64,000 nt of DNA from Haemonchus contortus (taxonomy: Eukaryota > Nematoda > Chromadorea > Rhabditida > Trichostrongylidae), in NCBI GenBank assembly GCA_000469685.2, contig LS997562.1, forward strand, positions 28,907,177 through 28,971,176. Direction: 5' to 3'. This document shows positions 19,990 to 31,869 of the stretch, one piece after another. The position numbers were made by a program, and so were the translations under genes. The first letter of the stretch is position 1. The number at the start of each line of letters is the position of its first letter. The notes under the pieces are model-generated. The model made no database searches, was not told the DNA's origin, and was given only the letters and a program-made list of their open reading frames with translations.

Positions 19990-22620
19990 ACATAGTAAAA
20001 CTGAAGTGGTAAAGATAATATCAGAAGGTAAAAACGGATTTATGGCACGAAAAATCTTTTCTATGGAATGCCATATGTGCTGGCTTTTCTCCATTCATCA
20101 AGTCCAAACGACTAAAGCTGTGGAAAAAGATAGAATTGGAAGGAAATCAGGATTCCTGCAACCTTTTCGTCGAAAGTGGAGCAGTTTCAGTCCAAAAGCG
20201 TAGTTTGCTTGGGAAGTATGATACGAGCCTAGGTTAAGTAGAAAAAATACTAGAGTAGAGTAGTTGCCCTCCGTTCTTCTAAAGGCTATCAAGGGCGGCT
20301 AAGTGCGGGAATCCTGATGGATGTGTAACCCCCAAGCGATTCTGTGGGTGCCAGGGAAAAGGTTTTGTAACTACTTGCACTGTGGGAGGATTAATTTGTT
20401 CACATCACGGCTTTCGTGATAGCAACAGAGATCATCTCTGGTCCGGGAGGCCTTCATGATGTAAGGTGAGGAATGTCATAACATTTGATAAAGTTCAATG
20501 ATTCTCGACACACAAATGCTATAAGTTAGCTATATATTTCGTTATGGTATCTTAATGTTCATATTAAAGTTCAATAGAATGGGACACTGAAGAAGGTGGC
20601 AGGTGATTCCTAGTGGTAAAGACTGGTAATAAGCTGAAGTATGCCAATACGATAAATTTCCTACAGATCGGTGTAATAGTGGAGGAATGATGAGTGCTAT
20701 CATCTCGCTTCCATGTCATAATCAATAGCAGCACAAGTTTTATAGCTGTTAGAATAATTGAGTAGTCGGTGGTTTATGAGTGGGAGAGGAGAGCGATCAG
20801 AACATCAGGAAAGGACTTGTATTAGGTTGAGAACCCCAGAGATGAGGTCGTATTAGGTGGATTTGGCAACCGTAACGAGGTACTTATGTGTTCGCGAATG
20901 CTAGGAAAGAATCCGTTTAAGGAAGACTTCAAGAATGAACGAAAAAGGCGATGTCCGCTCCACCAGAAGAGCATGACGTGCCATTAAGTCGGGTCAAAAG
21001 CCTGGAGGAACCTGCAAAAGGTGGAAAAGCCGAATTCTGCTCGAATGACAACCTCAGAAGGGGTCGATTAGCCGAGGTTTAGGCCATCATCTTCACCGTC
21101 GTTGATTTGTCATGATGTTCCTCCCTAAAGTCTATAATGGACGTCCTAGAATCCTATTACTAGCTACTCATACCGTGGCTTGTCTTCAAAGCCTCATCTT
21201 CAATCTCAAAGCGACAGGAATCGTGATATGGCTTCGAGTTGCATGTTGTTCATGCTCGCTTTGTTTTTCGAACGAACAACCCTTTTTTCCATCAATAATG
21301 CAGCAAAAAACCAGTTCTAATTATACCGTGAGAAGTAATTTAGTGATTTTTTTTAACACACATAGAATCTTTTTTTGGAAAATCCAAAACGAACAGGTGT
21401 TTTTTGAAATTGTTTTTACTTCCATTTGCAGTCGAATATATCAAAGAAAGCGACACACGCATGTTTGTCAGAAGCACTACCTTGTTAATGTGATAAACAA
21501 ATCAACATCTTTGCAATGTGCAGCTTAGCTCACTGTCACACTGAAGGAATGATTAACGAGGTTCCAGGGACCCCGGTGAAGCCTTTTTTATTCGGGTACT
21601 CGATGTCAAGCCTTTTTGTCGATGCCATCGGAGCTTAACCCAACATGACGGCGGCTGTTCGTGGTCATTTGAGCGCTTTAATTACCTATTTTTCCCATAA
21701 CTCCCGTCATCTCTATGAATTGTTTATTTTAAATGCGCTGTTCATTGTTTCCTCCCTATGTATGAATGGCGGCCCTACTGAATAATGCAGTAAACTACTA
21801 CTCGAGATGACAACATTGGGCAAAGACAAAGTAGTACTCAATCTTGAGTCTCCGAAGATGTTCGGGAATGGTGTTGTGATCACAAGAAGCATAGTTAAAA
21901 GTCGTTGATGGTGGTGAAGCAGTGATGGGATGCGCCACACACTTGACTTCTTTTAAAATGTCAGAGATATTTGGATCGGTCCTCCTTCAGGTCAGCAAAT
22001 TTCAGGGTCGGGCTTCACCCGGCCACTATCTCCAATGTTCATCATGGCTAGGGGAGGCTGAATTTATTTTATTACCACTCTCTTCGGTTCCTCACTCCTT
22101 CATCTTTGGCTTTCCTTTCTTCCAAGCCTCACCCTACAAGCTGTCATGCCAGGGTTCTGTCTATGAACAACTCGAGTGCTTGAAGACGTATTTTATAAGG
22201 AAGGTGGACCTTGTTCGAATGGATGACGTTCAGCTCAACAGATAGGTTAAGGTGGGATGTCTCCAGCAGCGCCCACACCTTGTTTTGATCCAAGGACTGG
22301 ATTCACTCCTGTTTGAGAGCTCGGGTTAATTGTGAGCTTCATTCATCTAACCGATCAAAGCTGATCTTGTCCCAAAAAAGTTCGAAATTCCCTAAACTCG
22401 TACCCTAATCTTTTTTAGAATGAACGGCATCCAGCTCCACGAAGCCTTTCTTTTAATCATTTCATTTCATTGAATTTCACTCATTCCATTTCTCTTAATG
22501 ATGCTGAATGAAGGTATGGGACGAAGCGACCAATATCGCAACATCTATGAATAGGAAAGAAGGAATAGAACCAATGAGGATCAGTGGGTAGTATCTTTGA
22601 GCGTATATGTCAAGTTAGCG
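19990..22620. other. Intergenic, no gene recognised
   Basis: Includes a 138-codon open frame at 21112-21528 with a Phe-rich C-terminal half and no recognised motif. Smaller frames also occur. No convincing splice sites link them. Nothing else supported. Confidence 0.3.
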
Positions 22621-22629
22621 AAGACAAGC

Positions 22630-22700
22630 CGTTGCCGAACTGAGCTACTGATAGGCTTGAACGCCTCCCCCGCTGAGTTGACCGATTAGAGACTTGCAAC
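22630..22700 (-). repeat. tRNA-like fragment with box A and box B motifs in reverse order
   Basis: On the minus strand a box B-like GTTCAAGCC is followed about 14 bases later by an excellent box A (TAGCTCAGTTCGG). The order is opposite to a tRNA. The 13-base junction TTCAAGCCTATCA recurs on the minus strand near 26640. It may be a rearranged tRNA-derived repeat. Confidence 0.3.
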
Positions 22701-25700
22701 AAGACCGGCTGAATCTTATGGGAGACCTCGACACACGGATGAGCTGCATCCAATTTTTCAAAACATAAACAAAGATGGAAGCCTGTCATTATTGAAATTG
22801 TATGTTGGTGAGAAGTGGGATGACATGTGAAACGAGTATTACGAGGAACCCTTTGTCACCTGAGGTGAAGGGCTTGCTCATTCAAACGGGATCCGTTGAA
22901 CACGCAAGGAGAGCAATGGTTCTCATTTCTTGAGACCTGCAGCTCTTCTGAATCTTAGGACTTACAAAGGCGTAGGTGGTAATGATGCATGCCCTATTTG
23001 GTGATGTCAGTCTCAAATCGGTACACATCTTGTGATTACGATATTCTGAAGCATGCCGTAACAAGTGAATTCCACAAGGATACGGGGGACGGACTTTGGG
23101 ATCAGATTCCCACGGTCGCAGGCACGCACGCGGCGGCAACTATCGTAACCACTCATCGTTCTCCCTACGCTTTCTAATGCGGAGAGAGAGGCAAAGCGTC
23201 CGTGTACAAGATCCCACACCCCGTGAATACACTCATACACCTGCTTATAAATCTCTGGACAATACGGTAAAGATTGTGCCGTGTCGAGCTCCGAGACAGC
23301 GACTGCTGCCTTCTTAAAGAGTGGCCGATTACTCTGGGCACTTGAAAAGAGCATTGGGCGGTATTGCACACGCTGGCTGGCTAGAGTTTGGAAGCAGGCT
23401 CAGTTGTGCTGAGGAAGAAGGCGTACCACAGGACAGGCCATGGAAAACCACCTAAGTACCATTCGTTAAGACCACACTAAAACTTTTGTGCCAAAGTTTT
23501 TGAGATATCTTTTCCTTCGAGTACCGAATCTTACACTGTCCGCAAAAAGGAGAAGCGAGGAGCGAGGTCACAATTAGTTTTGCCCCACGATGGGAGTCGA
23601 GCTCAACAGATCAATTCTCAAAGCGCCAGGGTTTTGGTGACACAAGAATTCTGAAGCCAGATATGCTCTTCGAAGTGGAAATCTTTTTTGGATTACCTCG
23701 AAATTGATCGAGAACGCGATGCTGAGTATGAGTGACGTTCTACTACGCAGGTTCATTGAAAGAAACCCGCCATTTCACCCACATGTTTTTGAGCGAAATA
23801 AACAAGAGGACAGGTTTGCTGAGAACGATACAATAAGTCCTGCTTACTGCAAGTATTGGAATCGTTTTTGGGTTCATAAGCAACCGAGCCCATTCTCACT
23901 TGCCCTCTTGATTTCTACGTGAACTTTAGGGAACGTTAATGTGCCGATTGGAAGCTTCATAAGGAAAGGCTTGCTTAGCAGTACCGATTTATCCAAGTCA
24001 TTTGGGTTGGAAGGGAGCGACTTTTCTTTTCAAACGAAAATCGGTGATAACCTCAACTTCTGAAAACCATGCTCCTCGAGAGATATTATCTTGAAAGCTC
24101 AGGCAGCGACTGGGAACAGCAGGAAGTCCCGCGGCCCGATTCAGCTATGTAGAGCTCCTGCTTTCTTGTGGTCTTACCTTTTTCTACTATGATGGAGGGG
24201 AAATCCGTTCACAGTGGCCCGTCAGGATGACTGTTCCAGTGACCCGCCGCATTCTCGTCATTCTTCGAGGCGATGGCACGTTCAAAGAGCAAAAAACAAC
24301 TCTACAACTATTAAGCGGCCACGTTTGAAGGAACCCAGTAGGATTCTGGGTACAACAGTATTCAGGGAATGATCGTGGCTTGTCTCTGAAGCACCAGAAG
24401 TGCCGTGTTATCGGAGATCTCTGCTTCCGACCAAAATAACCATCAAGTATGCGTTACTCTTTGCATTTCGATGATTGTCTGTTCGCCCAGAAAGACATGG
24501 CTTCCGGCATCAGTTAGCACTACTGGTCGGTTCCGGTCCAACTGACGAGAAGCCTTCTGGGCCATGTAGTTCTCCCCCTTCGAGTGGAACAGATATAGAA
24601 TGCATCGAAGAGCTGTATGAGGACATCAAAGAGGGACTTTTCGCCCATGAGAACGGAAGTGGAATGAGGTGCAAGGGCGACTGGCCTACTTTAGAATGAG
24701 AGAGTAGAGAGGGATCCCGACGGTAGTTTCTAGCATCTAACGATGTGTAAAATGAATCGGAAATGTTACCAAGGTATAATCACAACGGGAGCGACGACTT
24801 GAAGGAAGTCAGAGGGGCTCGGCTAGAGTCGTGAAGACAAGTCTTGAGTCGAGATCGAGTCGTCACGGATACCTCAGAACATTGGGGCTGCTTCAGAAAC
24901 TGTTCTGACTTAAGCAGTTCTACTTATTTCTACCCAAAAATAGTCCCTCCTGGGAGCCACGAAGGTAGAAAGATTCAGGAAAAAAGTTTCATGAAGGCCT
25001 TCAGACCGGAGAGAGCACTTTCAAGGGGGGGGGGGGGGGGGAGAGGAGGAGTCCCATTTGATTCATTTTGTGAATACCAGCGCTACTCGTTTTATCAACT
25101 CATCACTGGACCGCATACTGGTAACGAAAATCGAGGTTAATCAAAGAGTTCGCTGCTAGTGTGGTAGGAGGAATAGAGCAACGATTGGGGATTCCGGCTA
25201 TCCCTTCGAGAGCAATAGTTCTGAAACCCCAAGCTGCTGTCCGCAACTTCTTTTTCGGTATTCACGGAGAACGTGAGGAGGTCTAGGGTACAGTAGTTGC
25301 GCTTTAGGAACTCATTACTTGCACCTAATCACTGCAGCTCAGAATGGCTTGATAGAAGGCCTAATTACGTCATTCGGCAGTAATTTAGAAACAGCAAAAA
25401 GTGCTTAGGAAGGTTAATAAGAGGGGAAATTGTCGTCGTCGTAGCGAAGATCTAAAGGCTGATAGTAATTAAGAGGAGCCAGCTTGTTGAACACCACAAG
25501 AGATTGCAGCTTGAGCTCTCTGCACTTTCTAGGCTGGTTCATGACCTTCTATAGGAATGTATGCAAGGAACTTTGCACTACAGCAGAGCATTTGGTAGTC
25601 GTTGACGACTACAAAACGTCAGAATCATATTCTATTAGAAATGTATGGAAAAACTACTGAGGATCAGACAGGCCTCGTCCCACTAGCCCTGACGGCCTGG

Positions 25701-26620
25701 CGATGAAAGACCCCTCACGAAAGATCCTTCGACGGCTAATCAGCTATTCAATACGGCAGAATTTACCCCCGTCAACAACGACTACGGTAAATAGTCGAAT
25801 GTTTCTGAAGAAAGTTCACTTAATTCCCGTGAAACATATCTGCTAGGAAGAGGTTTGTTTCAGAAATCATCCAGGAGATACGAAAATATGGCGATGTTGG
25901 AGATTTTGTTGAAGAGAGCAAAAAAATTCTGTTCATACTATCGCTTGAAAGGTAAAGGTGCTACTGGAACGGAAGGTCCTAGCATTTCTTCTTATCTTAC
26001 GGTGCCAAATTGCTATTTCTTGGAGCTGTTTTCACTAAAAGTAATTCTACTTCGAGAACAACGCCTAGGAACGTGTACTGCAGTAGTTTTCTACAGTTAT
26101 CTACAAATTGTATCAAAAATCGAAGCCAAGTAGTGTAAACGAGGCAACACAAAGGACGGGAGTACAGAACAGACCTGCTGAGAGTTGCGGAACCAATGCG
26201 AGTACAGTAATGGTAACGGTGAGCAGAGCGTAACCATATGTGGTTCGCATCTCGTGTCGTGTGTTGCTGTGTAATCTATCTGGGCGGAGTCGACGAAGAG
26301 CTTCATCAGAATGGGGCGGAGCAGCACCTAATGGCGTGGGAGCGGCAATGATGATCCGGTTGGAGCCGATTCTCGTATCAGAAAAACTTGGTGGTCATGG
26401 AACAAGGAGGGGACGAGCTGCGTGATAATGGAACAGTGTCGGCATACTCTTCTCCTCCCCGTTCACGTATCCAAGACTGTACTATCCTGGGTGATCAGAA
26501 GGCTTCGTTGATTGTGGCAACGTAACGTACTGGATTACAATTTGAGAACATTTTATGCAGTAATAACATGTACTGAGCACCATCAGTTCGCTTTCAGTCC
26601 AGTGCCAACCAGCAACGCTG
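22700..26620. other. Repeat-like intergenic region
   Basis: The stretch 22970-23300 is relatively GC-rich with overlapping open frames on both strands, which looks like a dispersed repeat. A G-run of about 16 bases lies at 25026-25041. No protein family was recognised among the short open frames. Confidence 0.3.
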
Positions 26621-26699
26621 CCTAAGTCCCCTTGATAGGCTTGAACCAGGAGCTAGAGGGGTCTGTTGGGAACCCAGCCAAAGTCCTAAAGTGAGTAAA

Positions 26700-28140
26700 A
26701 CGCGGTTGTCCTGGTATGTTCTTGTCATTTTGCTCTTGACCTTTCTTTGTACGGTACGACGTAGTTTCTAGTGTGTGCCTCCTTCCATTGAACTTCGAAA
26801 TGCTTCTTCAGGCTAACTGCTTACCTGCACGGTGGACATCATTATGAAAACGTTCCTTCAGTGAGGGTGAAGCACATGTTCATGAATCACATGTTATGAG
26901 TGGCAGTAGAATAATCGAGGATGTAGACGAAGACTGAGTTTTCCATCCTTTCTATAACTTCTTTCCATAACTCTGCTGTAGACTGCGTTTGAAAGCCATT
27001 TAGAAAGCTGTTCCTTTTCAAATATTCGCAACACTTTTCAAATACAAACGTTCATCAAGCTCTCCACAGACGAACATTACAGGGCTTTATACTAAGACTT
27101 CAACTTCATTTAAGTTCCGTTATCTTCTTTCGGCCAGTGATGCTTCTCAATTCCACTACCCAGGATGAAGAATAAAAGAATAAAATTTGTGTTTTGGTGA
27201 ATCTCGCTTGAAGAATTCATTCACGCCCTGGATACTCATTGAGAATCGTCGTGACGTTTGAATGCATATGTCAAGTCCTACCCTGTATTTAACCGATCCA
27301 GCAGAGATGGCATTCTCTTCCCGGACCAACATCATTGCTTTCATACGCCAACTTCATGAGCTAGTTCAGTCCAGTGGAACCCCAATCACTCGAGGAACAC
27401 TCGTAAACCATTTCTGCAGAGTTTTTGAAGTCCGCTACCATCGTTGATGTTTCATGCCATAAATCCCTTACCGACATGATTCACCCGTGATCACTGAGTA
27501 GCTCAATGTGTGGGTTCATCCGAGTTATTCTCTATCTCAATTCCCACTCCATCGAGGTCTATTTTTGGTGGGCTGAAAGTCACTGCGATGCACGATGGGC
27601 CACTTGAAGAAATGGTTCGAGAAAGATTGTCAGTAAAGATATAAACATTCAATCAGGGACCCGATCTAGATTGGCAGGAATGAAAATAGGCTCTCACTGA
27701 GTCGTTGCTGTTGGTAGGACCTGGCATATAGACGCCTCTCTGGGTCTGGTTGTTCCAACGTAGCTCACTGACTTATTTGAAAGAATGACCCAAGGAAGTC
27801 GGTAGAATTAACGGAAGACGAGCATAACGGAAGACGCAGCAGCAGCCTCGATGGAAAGAGGGGCGAAGCTGACTGAAACAGGTCAACGAGAAGTCATGTG
27901 TAGTACTACCAATGAGACAGAATGTCCTAGTGACCCCAAATGCCCATATCATTGACTGAAATCGGCTACTCATAATCATTGGTTAGGTAGCGAAAAGGCT
28001 AAACCCCTTACCCTCCCTCCCCCCTCTTTTATCACCCCACACATCTATATTCATCATAAAGTACGCTGAAAGAATTTCACATTCTGGGTACATCTATGTC
28101 GGCATTCCGGCATAAGCACTTTGCATTTATTTTCGAGATC
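26700..28140. other. Intergenic, no gene recognised
   Basis: Short open frames only (for example 27262-27447 plus strand). No recognised domain, RNA gene or full repeat. Confidence 0.3.
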
Positions 28141-28147
28141 TTTTCTA

Positions 28148-28324
28148 GATTCCATTTCAATGAGTGCGTTGAAAATGGGGGCAAAGTATAGCAACAAGAG
28201 GGATAGAAAGTCAAGCGAAGATAGAATACAATCGAGAAATAGCGACGATAAAACTCCCCCACCAGCCTACTCGGATAGCCACTTGGCGACGCTTCAAAAT
28301 ATACAGCTTGCAACTACGACATGA
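28148..28324 (+). CDS. Probable terminal exon with a PPPAY motif
   Basis: A good acceptor (ATCTTTTCTAG) precedes an open frame that ends in TGA at 28322-28324. The peptide is hydrophilic and basic-acidic (SNKRDRKSSEDRIQSRNS), then carries KTPPPAYSDS, a PY motif typical of cytoplasmic tails of membrane proteins bound by WW-domain ubiquitin ligases, and ends in ATTT. I read it as the cytoplasmic tail of a nematode membrane protein, but no upstream membrane exons were found. An ATG 11 bases after the acceptor would also allow a 54-residue trans-spliced gene. Confidence 0.35.
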   Translation, partial: DSISMSALKMGAKYSNKRDRKSSEDRIQSRNSDDKTPPPAYSDSHLATLQNIQLATTT

Positions 28325-28329
28325 AAGCT

Positions 28330-30330
28330 CGAAGATGGTTTTGGCGCTGATTCGTCCTATTTCTCTCGAGGTCGAGAAAATCTTTGTCTTAAAACTTTCC
28401 CCGGGATATGCATTAATCCATAACCCAGCTCTGCACTGGGAGTGGGTGGAGGGAAGGGGGAGGAGTTTCACCTCGTGAACTTCACCGGAACCTCTATGGA
28501 TCCGAAATCATGGGAACTTAATTTGGTTCCGGTTGCGCAGTCACGATCAGGACCACCAGCTGACTGAGAAGCATTTGTAAATCGGAAGTGGTGATTCAGA
28601 GGAGTTCCTCCTTGTGGGTGGGAGGTACCGACTTTCGATGTAGTGCGCTAAATGAAAAATTCTTAAATGCGCTCAGTGCTCTTGAAAGAAGGGATTCACA
28701 ATTTGAACAAGCTCTATTCCATGGCCAAATCCGTGTTGGAAGGAACTGCAACCGCAATAAAACGGTTTCAAGCCTGATTTAGGAGGTCTTTGACTGGCCT
28801 AATGGGAAAAGGTGTTGATTCTGACTTGTCCGAAGGGGCGAACACTCAAATTTGAACATAGTTTAGCCTTGAATAGTCTTATATTATAAAACATGAAATT
28901 CAATACGACTGCGACTGAAAGCGGGTGTAAAATAATTGCCACTCCAAAGGAACTTCGTCGCCAACGAACTCCTCGCTTTTCATTCCTACACGGGATTGAA
29001 AATTCTCGGAGCAGAAGTTATGGGGTGATTATGAAAGTCATCTAATTGATTTGGAAGATGATTGGCTTCCTTGTAAACTCAAAGATCTCCGACGAGAGCT
29101 CAAATTGAGGCTTTCCGCTGGCCTGTTCTTTGATGCCAACCAATCAGTGAATTATGAGGATTAATGAAAAGTGCCCATTCTGAGAGCAAACATTAGTGCC
29201 CAAGAACTCCTTGTGCAACTTACCGATGTGCACTACATGGAAATTCGACTGAAAGTCTTGTATTATGCGCATTTTTACTCACTACGGCCCACTGGCTGCA
29301 TTCATACTCCGCATTGGCCGATGAACGAGGATCGTTAAGCTACGTGTAGGTTTTTGACATAGATCGACGAATCACACCTTCCAGTTATCGATGACCCATT
29401 TAACTGGTGGCATTTACAGTGCAGATGTCGGAGGAAAACGAAAAACCAGAAAGGGATCAAACCCCGTCGAAAGGACAATCCCAGATGGATCGACATCCCC
29501 GCTTCTAATTCGGAAGGAGCTGCAGGGAAATCATCAGTTCACGATTTCTGGTCTGCTTTCAAAAACAGGGGAGCATCTTCGTGCTCGACAATTTTTGGCA
29601 ATTGTTCAAGACAACGACGGTTTGCGGATTCATTGGGGTCGTTGTGGGTTCTTCCCTATCAAGTCTGGTGGCGAAAATTGTGAAAATTATCTTTTCAATG
29701 GTAACAGAACATAGAAGAATCCAAGAAGGTACTTCTGAAAGGTTGCGCTACCCAACAATCTTTAACTTGTCGCAAGATTACTATAATTTGCAAAAAACGA
29801 AAGGTATACCCAGTGTTGAAAGGTATACACAGTGTTAAAAGCACAATAAACGATAATTTTGGGTAATCCCGATTATGACGAAAAATGGAAGACAAGATCG
29901 AAACTAATGCGACTGAGGTAAAGAAAACTGCGTGCATCGGTGTTTCCAAAGTGAAAACAGGCTTCAAAAGAAAAGTTAAAAAGGCGGCTAGACGAGAATG
30001 AGACCAGAAAAATGAAGAAGAGTGGGGCGTCCGGACGAGCTGTGTCTCACTGCGCGCGTGCGGGTCCTGGTGCGAATAACAGACAATGGTAAGCAAAAAT
30101 TCATTCACTTATAAGCATAAATAAACAAAAAAATCCCAGTCACAGCAAAAGTAGCTCACCATTCTAAGTCTCTAGGAGTAGGAAATTAAAAAAGGGGTCG
30201 CGGCAGCAAAAAGAAAAACATAGGAAAAAAGAATGGGAGAAAAACATTGCCTCATCATTCGGCGACAGCTGATTGTGTGTGGGTCTTAGAACGAATAGTT
30301 GCAATCTGTATTGTCTCGACACTCGTCTAA
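28330..30330. other. Intergenic, no gene recognised
   Basis: Several open frames of 60-137 codons occur, the longest on the minus strand at 29695-30108. They overlap open frames on the other strand and lack recognisable domains. Confidence 0.3.
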
Positions 30331-30344
30331 CGTGACGTGATCGA

Positions 30345-30480
30345 GGAGGGGGGGGGGGGGGAAAGCAAATTACGGCACCAACAGGGCTTCCACTATGCTC
30401 TAAGCGCCTAGATTGTGAGAGCGAGATGGTCCCTTATACCGCCCCATGGAGGTGGGGGGGGGAGGGGGGGAGGGGGAGGG
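30345..30480 (+). other. Two G-run tracts (quadruplex-prone)
   Basis: A run of about 14 G at 30347-30360 and a segment at 30451-30480 with several G-runs separated by single A or T bases. Both could form G-quadruplexes. They may equally be assembly-sensitive simple sequence. Confidence 0.5.
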
Positions 30481-30892
30481 CGCTGGGTATTTTTGAAGGA
30501 AGAACTCAGTAATCTCTTTTATCGTGAGCCGTGCCTTTAATATGCCGCTAAGATTCTTCTGGGTGTAACTGGAACGCAGCACAGTAGCTCAAAGGTACGA
30601 AGATCACTAGGAATTCCCGTTTAAGACAACCTGTTAAGCTACCTAACGTTCCGACATGGTCATTCATCCGAAGACCTTATAGAAGATTTGTTTCTAACCT
30701 AAAAACTTTGCAGATAGCAGCAGTTCGGGTAACAGAAACAATTATGCCTTTGATCCAACAAGTTAGATGCCTGTGATGCAAGTAAAAAGAGTGTAGAACA
30801 TATTAGGAGACTATAGACGGAAGACGGAGCCACTAACCCTAATAGAATTTCTTATGAGTGAAGAACCAGCAAAGATTTGCCGCGTTCATTGC

Positions 30893-31006
30893 CCACGATT
30901 TGGCCCGCGAGCGATCGAGCGATCGGGGCGGCGCTTGGCCCTTGTTTACAAATGAATTTCGGCAAGCGCCGCCCCAATCGCTCGCTCGCCGCGGGCCAAA
31001 TCGTGG
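30893..31006. repeat. GC-rich palindromic element, about 43-bp arms
   Basis: The arms 30893-30937 and 30963-31006 are near-perfect inverted repeats beginning CCACGATTTGGCCCGCG, with a 25-base AT-rich loop. The arms are far more GC-rich than the surroundings. Size and structure suit a miniature inverted-repeat element. Confidence 0.65.
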
Positions 31007-31009
31007 ACT

Positions 31010-31750
31010 ATGAAAGCAGCCATTCAGCAGTTCACACTTAGATGGTCAACTTTTTGTTAGTTTTTAGAGAAACTTTTGAGCATTCGAGAATGAAGATCTA
31101 GGCTTCTAAAAAAGACAATCAAGCCGTCGAAATAAATAAATAGTTCCACTTAATAACTTCGTCAGCGTATTTATCATACTGAACTGGAACTTTACAATTA
31201 TTTTGACCGATTCGGCTTTAGTCAGAGGCTTTCGCATCGCCTGCTACGGCGAAATAACAACAGTCAGCAAGAATATGAAGTCCTAAAAATATTTCCGCAG
31301 TGAATGCTCAGATTTCTGAAAATTTTTCGGACAAAACAACAGCAAGGGAGTGATCTCGATGTGCCTCAATACTGTGGCATTTGCTATTGCCAATGGGAAT
31401 TTCTAATCCATTCCGAAAGACGTCGTTATTTTGCTAATGCAGTAATACGGATGTTTTCTTCGAAGGTTTCCTAGATGAGTTCATATTATGCGGATGTATA
31501 AGCCCATTGGGTGGCCAGTGAACAAGAAGCATATGACTCTAATTAGTGAAGAGAAGATTGTTACTCAAAACATCTACTCATTTATTATATGAGAAGTTGG
31601 CCACCATGGAACTCCCACTCTAAAATGTCGTCGTCCCTACTTGATTGGACTATCTAACAGGGGTACTACATAGTAAAAATCAGAAAAGATTGGGAACATA
31701 AGCGGGAATTGACTGTCAGAAACACAACCAACCCTCCAGAAAACTTTGGT
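31010..31750. other. Intergenic with a family B tail fragment
   Basis: Positions 31224-31262 resemble the 3' part of the family B repeat at 62977-63020 (CTTTCGCATCGC followed by a CAAAATAACA-like block). No gene is seen. Confidence 0.35.
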
Positions 31751-31759
31751 TTTACAAGG

Positions 31760-31865
31760 TTGGCGTTTTATGGGCAAAACTTCAGTCTCGGACGGGACTA
31801 GAGCCCGCAATTGTGCTTTTCGGACACCGTGCTCTATCCCCTACTCTACCGAGACCCTGCTTTAG
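31760..31865 (-). repeat. tRNA-like SINE (family B), copy 2
   Basis: On the minus strand a 7-bp acceptor-like stem (GGTCTCG/CGAGACT) encloses a T-arm (GCGGG, CTCTAGT loop, CCCGT) and an irregular D-arm. The tail CTGAAGTTTTGCCCATAA matches copies 1 and 3. Confidence 0.6.
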
Positions 31866-31869
31866 CTCC

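Noticed and set aside
21112..21528. 138-codon plus-strand gene
   Set aside because: Phe/Cys/Ser-rich sequence without a domain or splice context; open frames of this length occur by chance in 64 kb.
29695..30108. 137-codon minus-strand membrane protein
   Set aside because: Overlaps plus-strand open frames and has no coherent family pattern; hydrophobicity mirrors A-rich sequence on the other strand.
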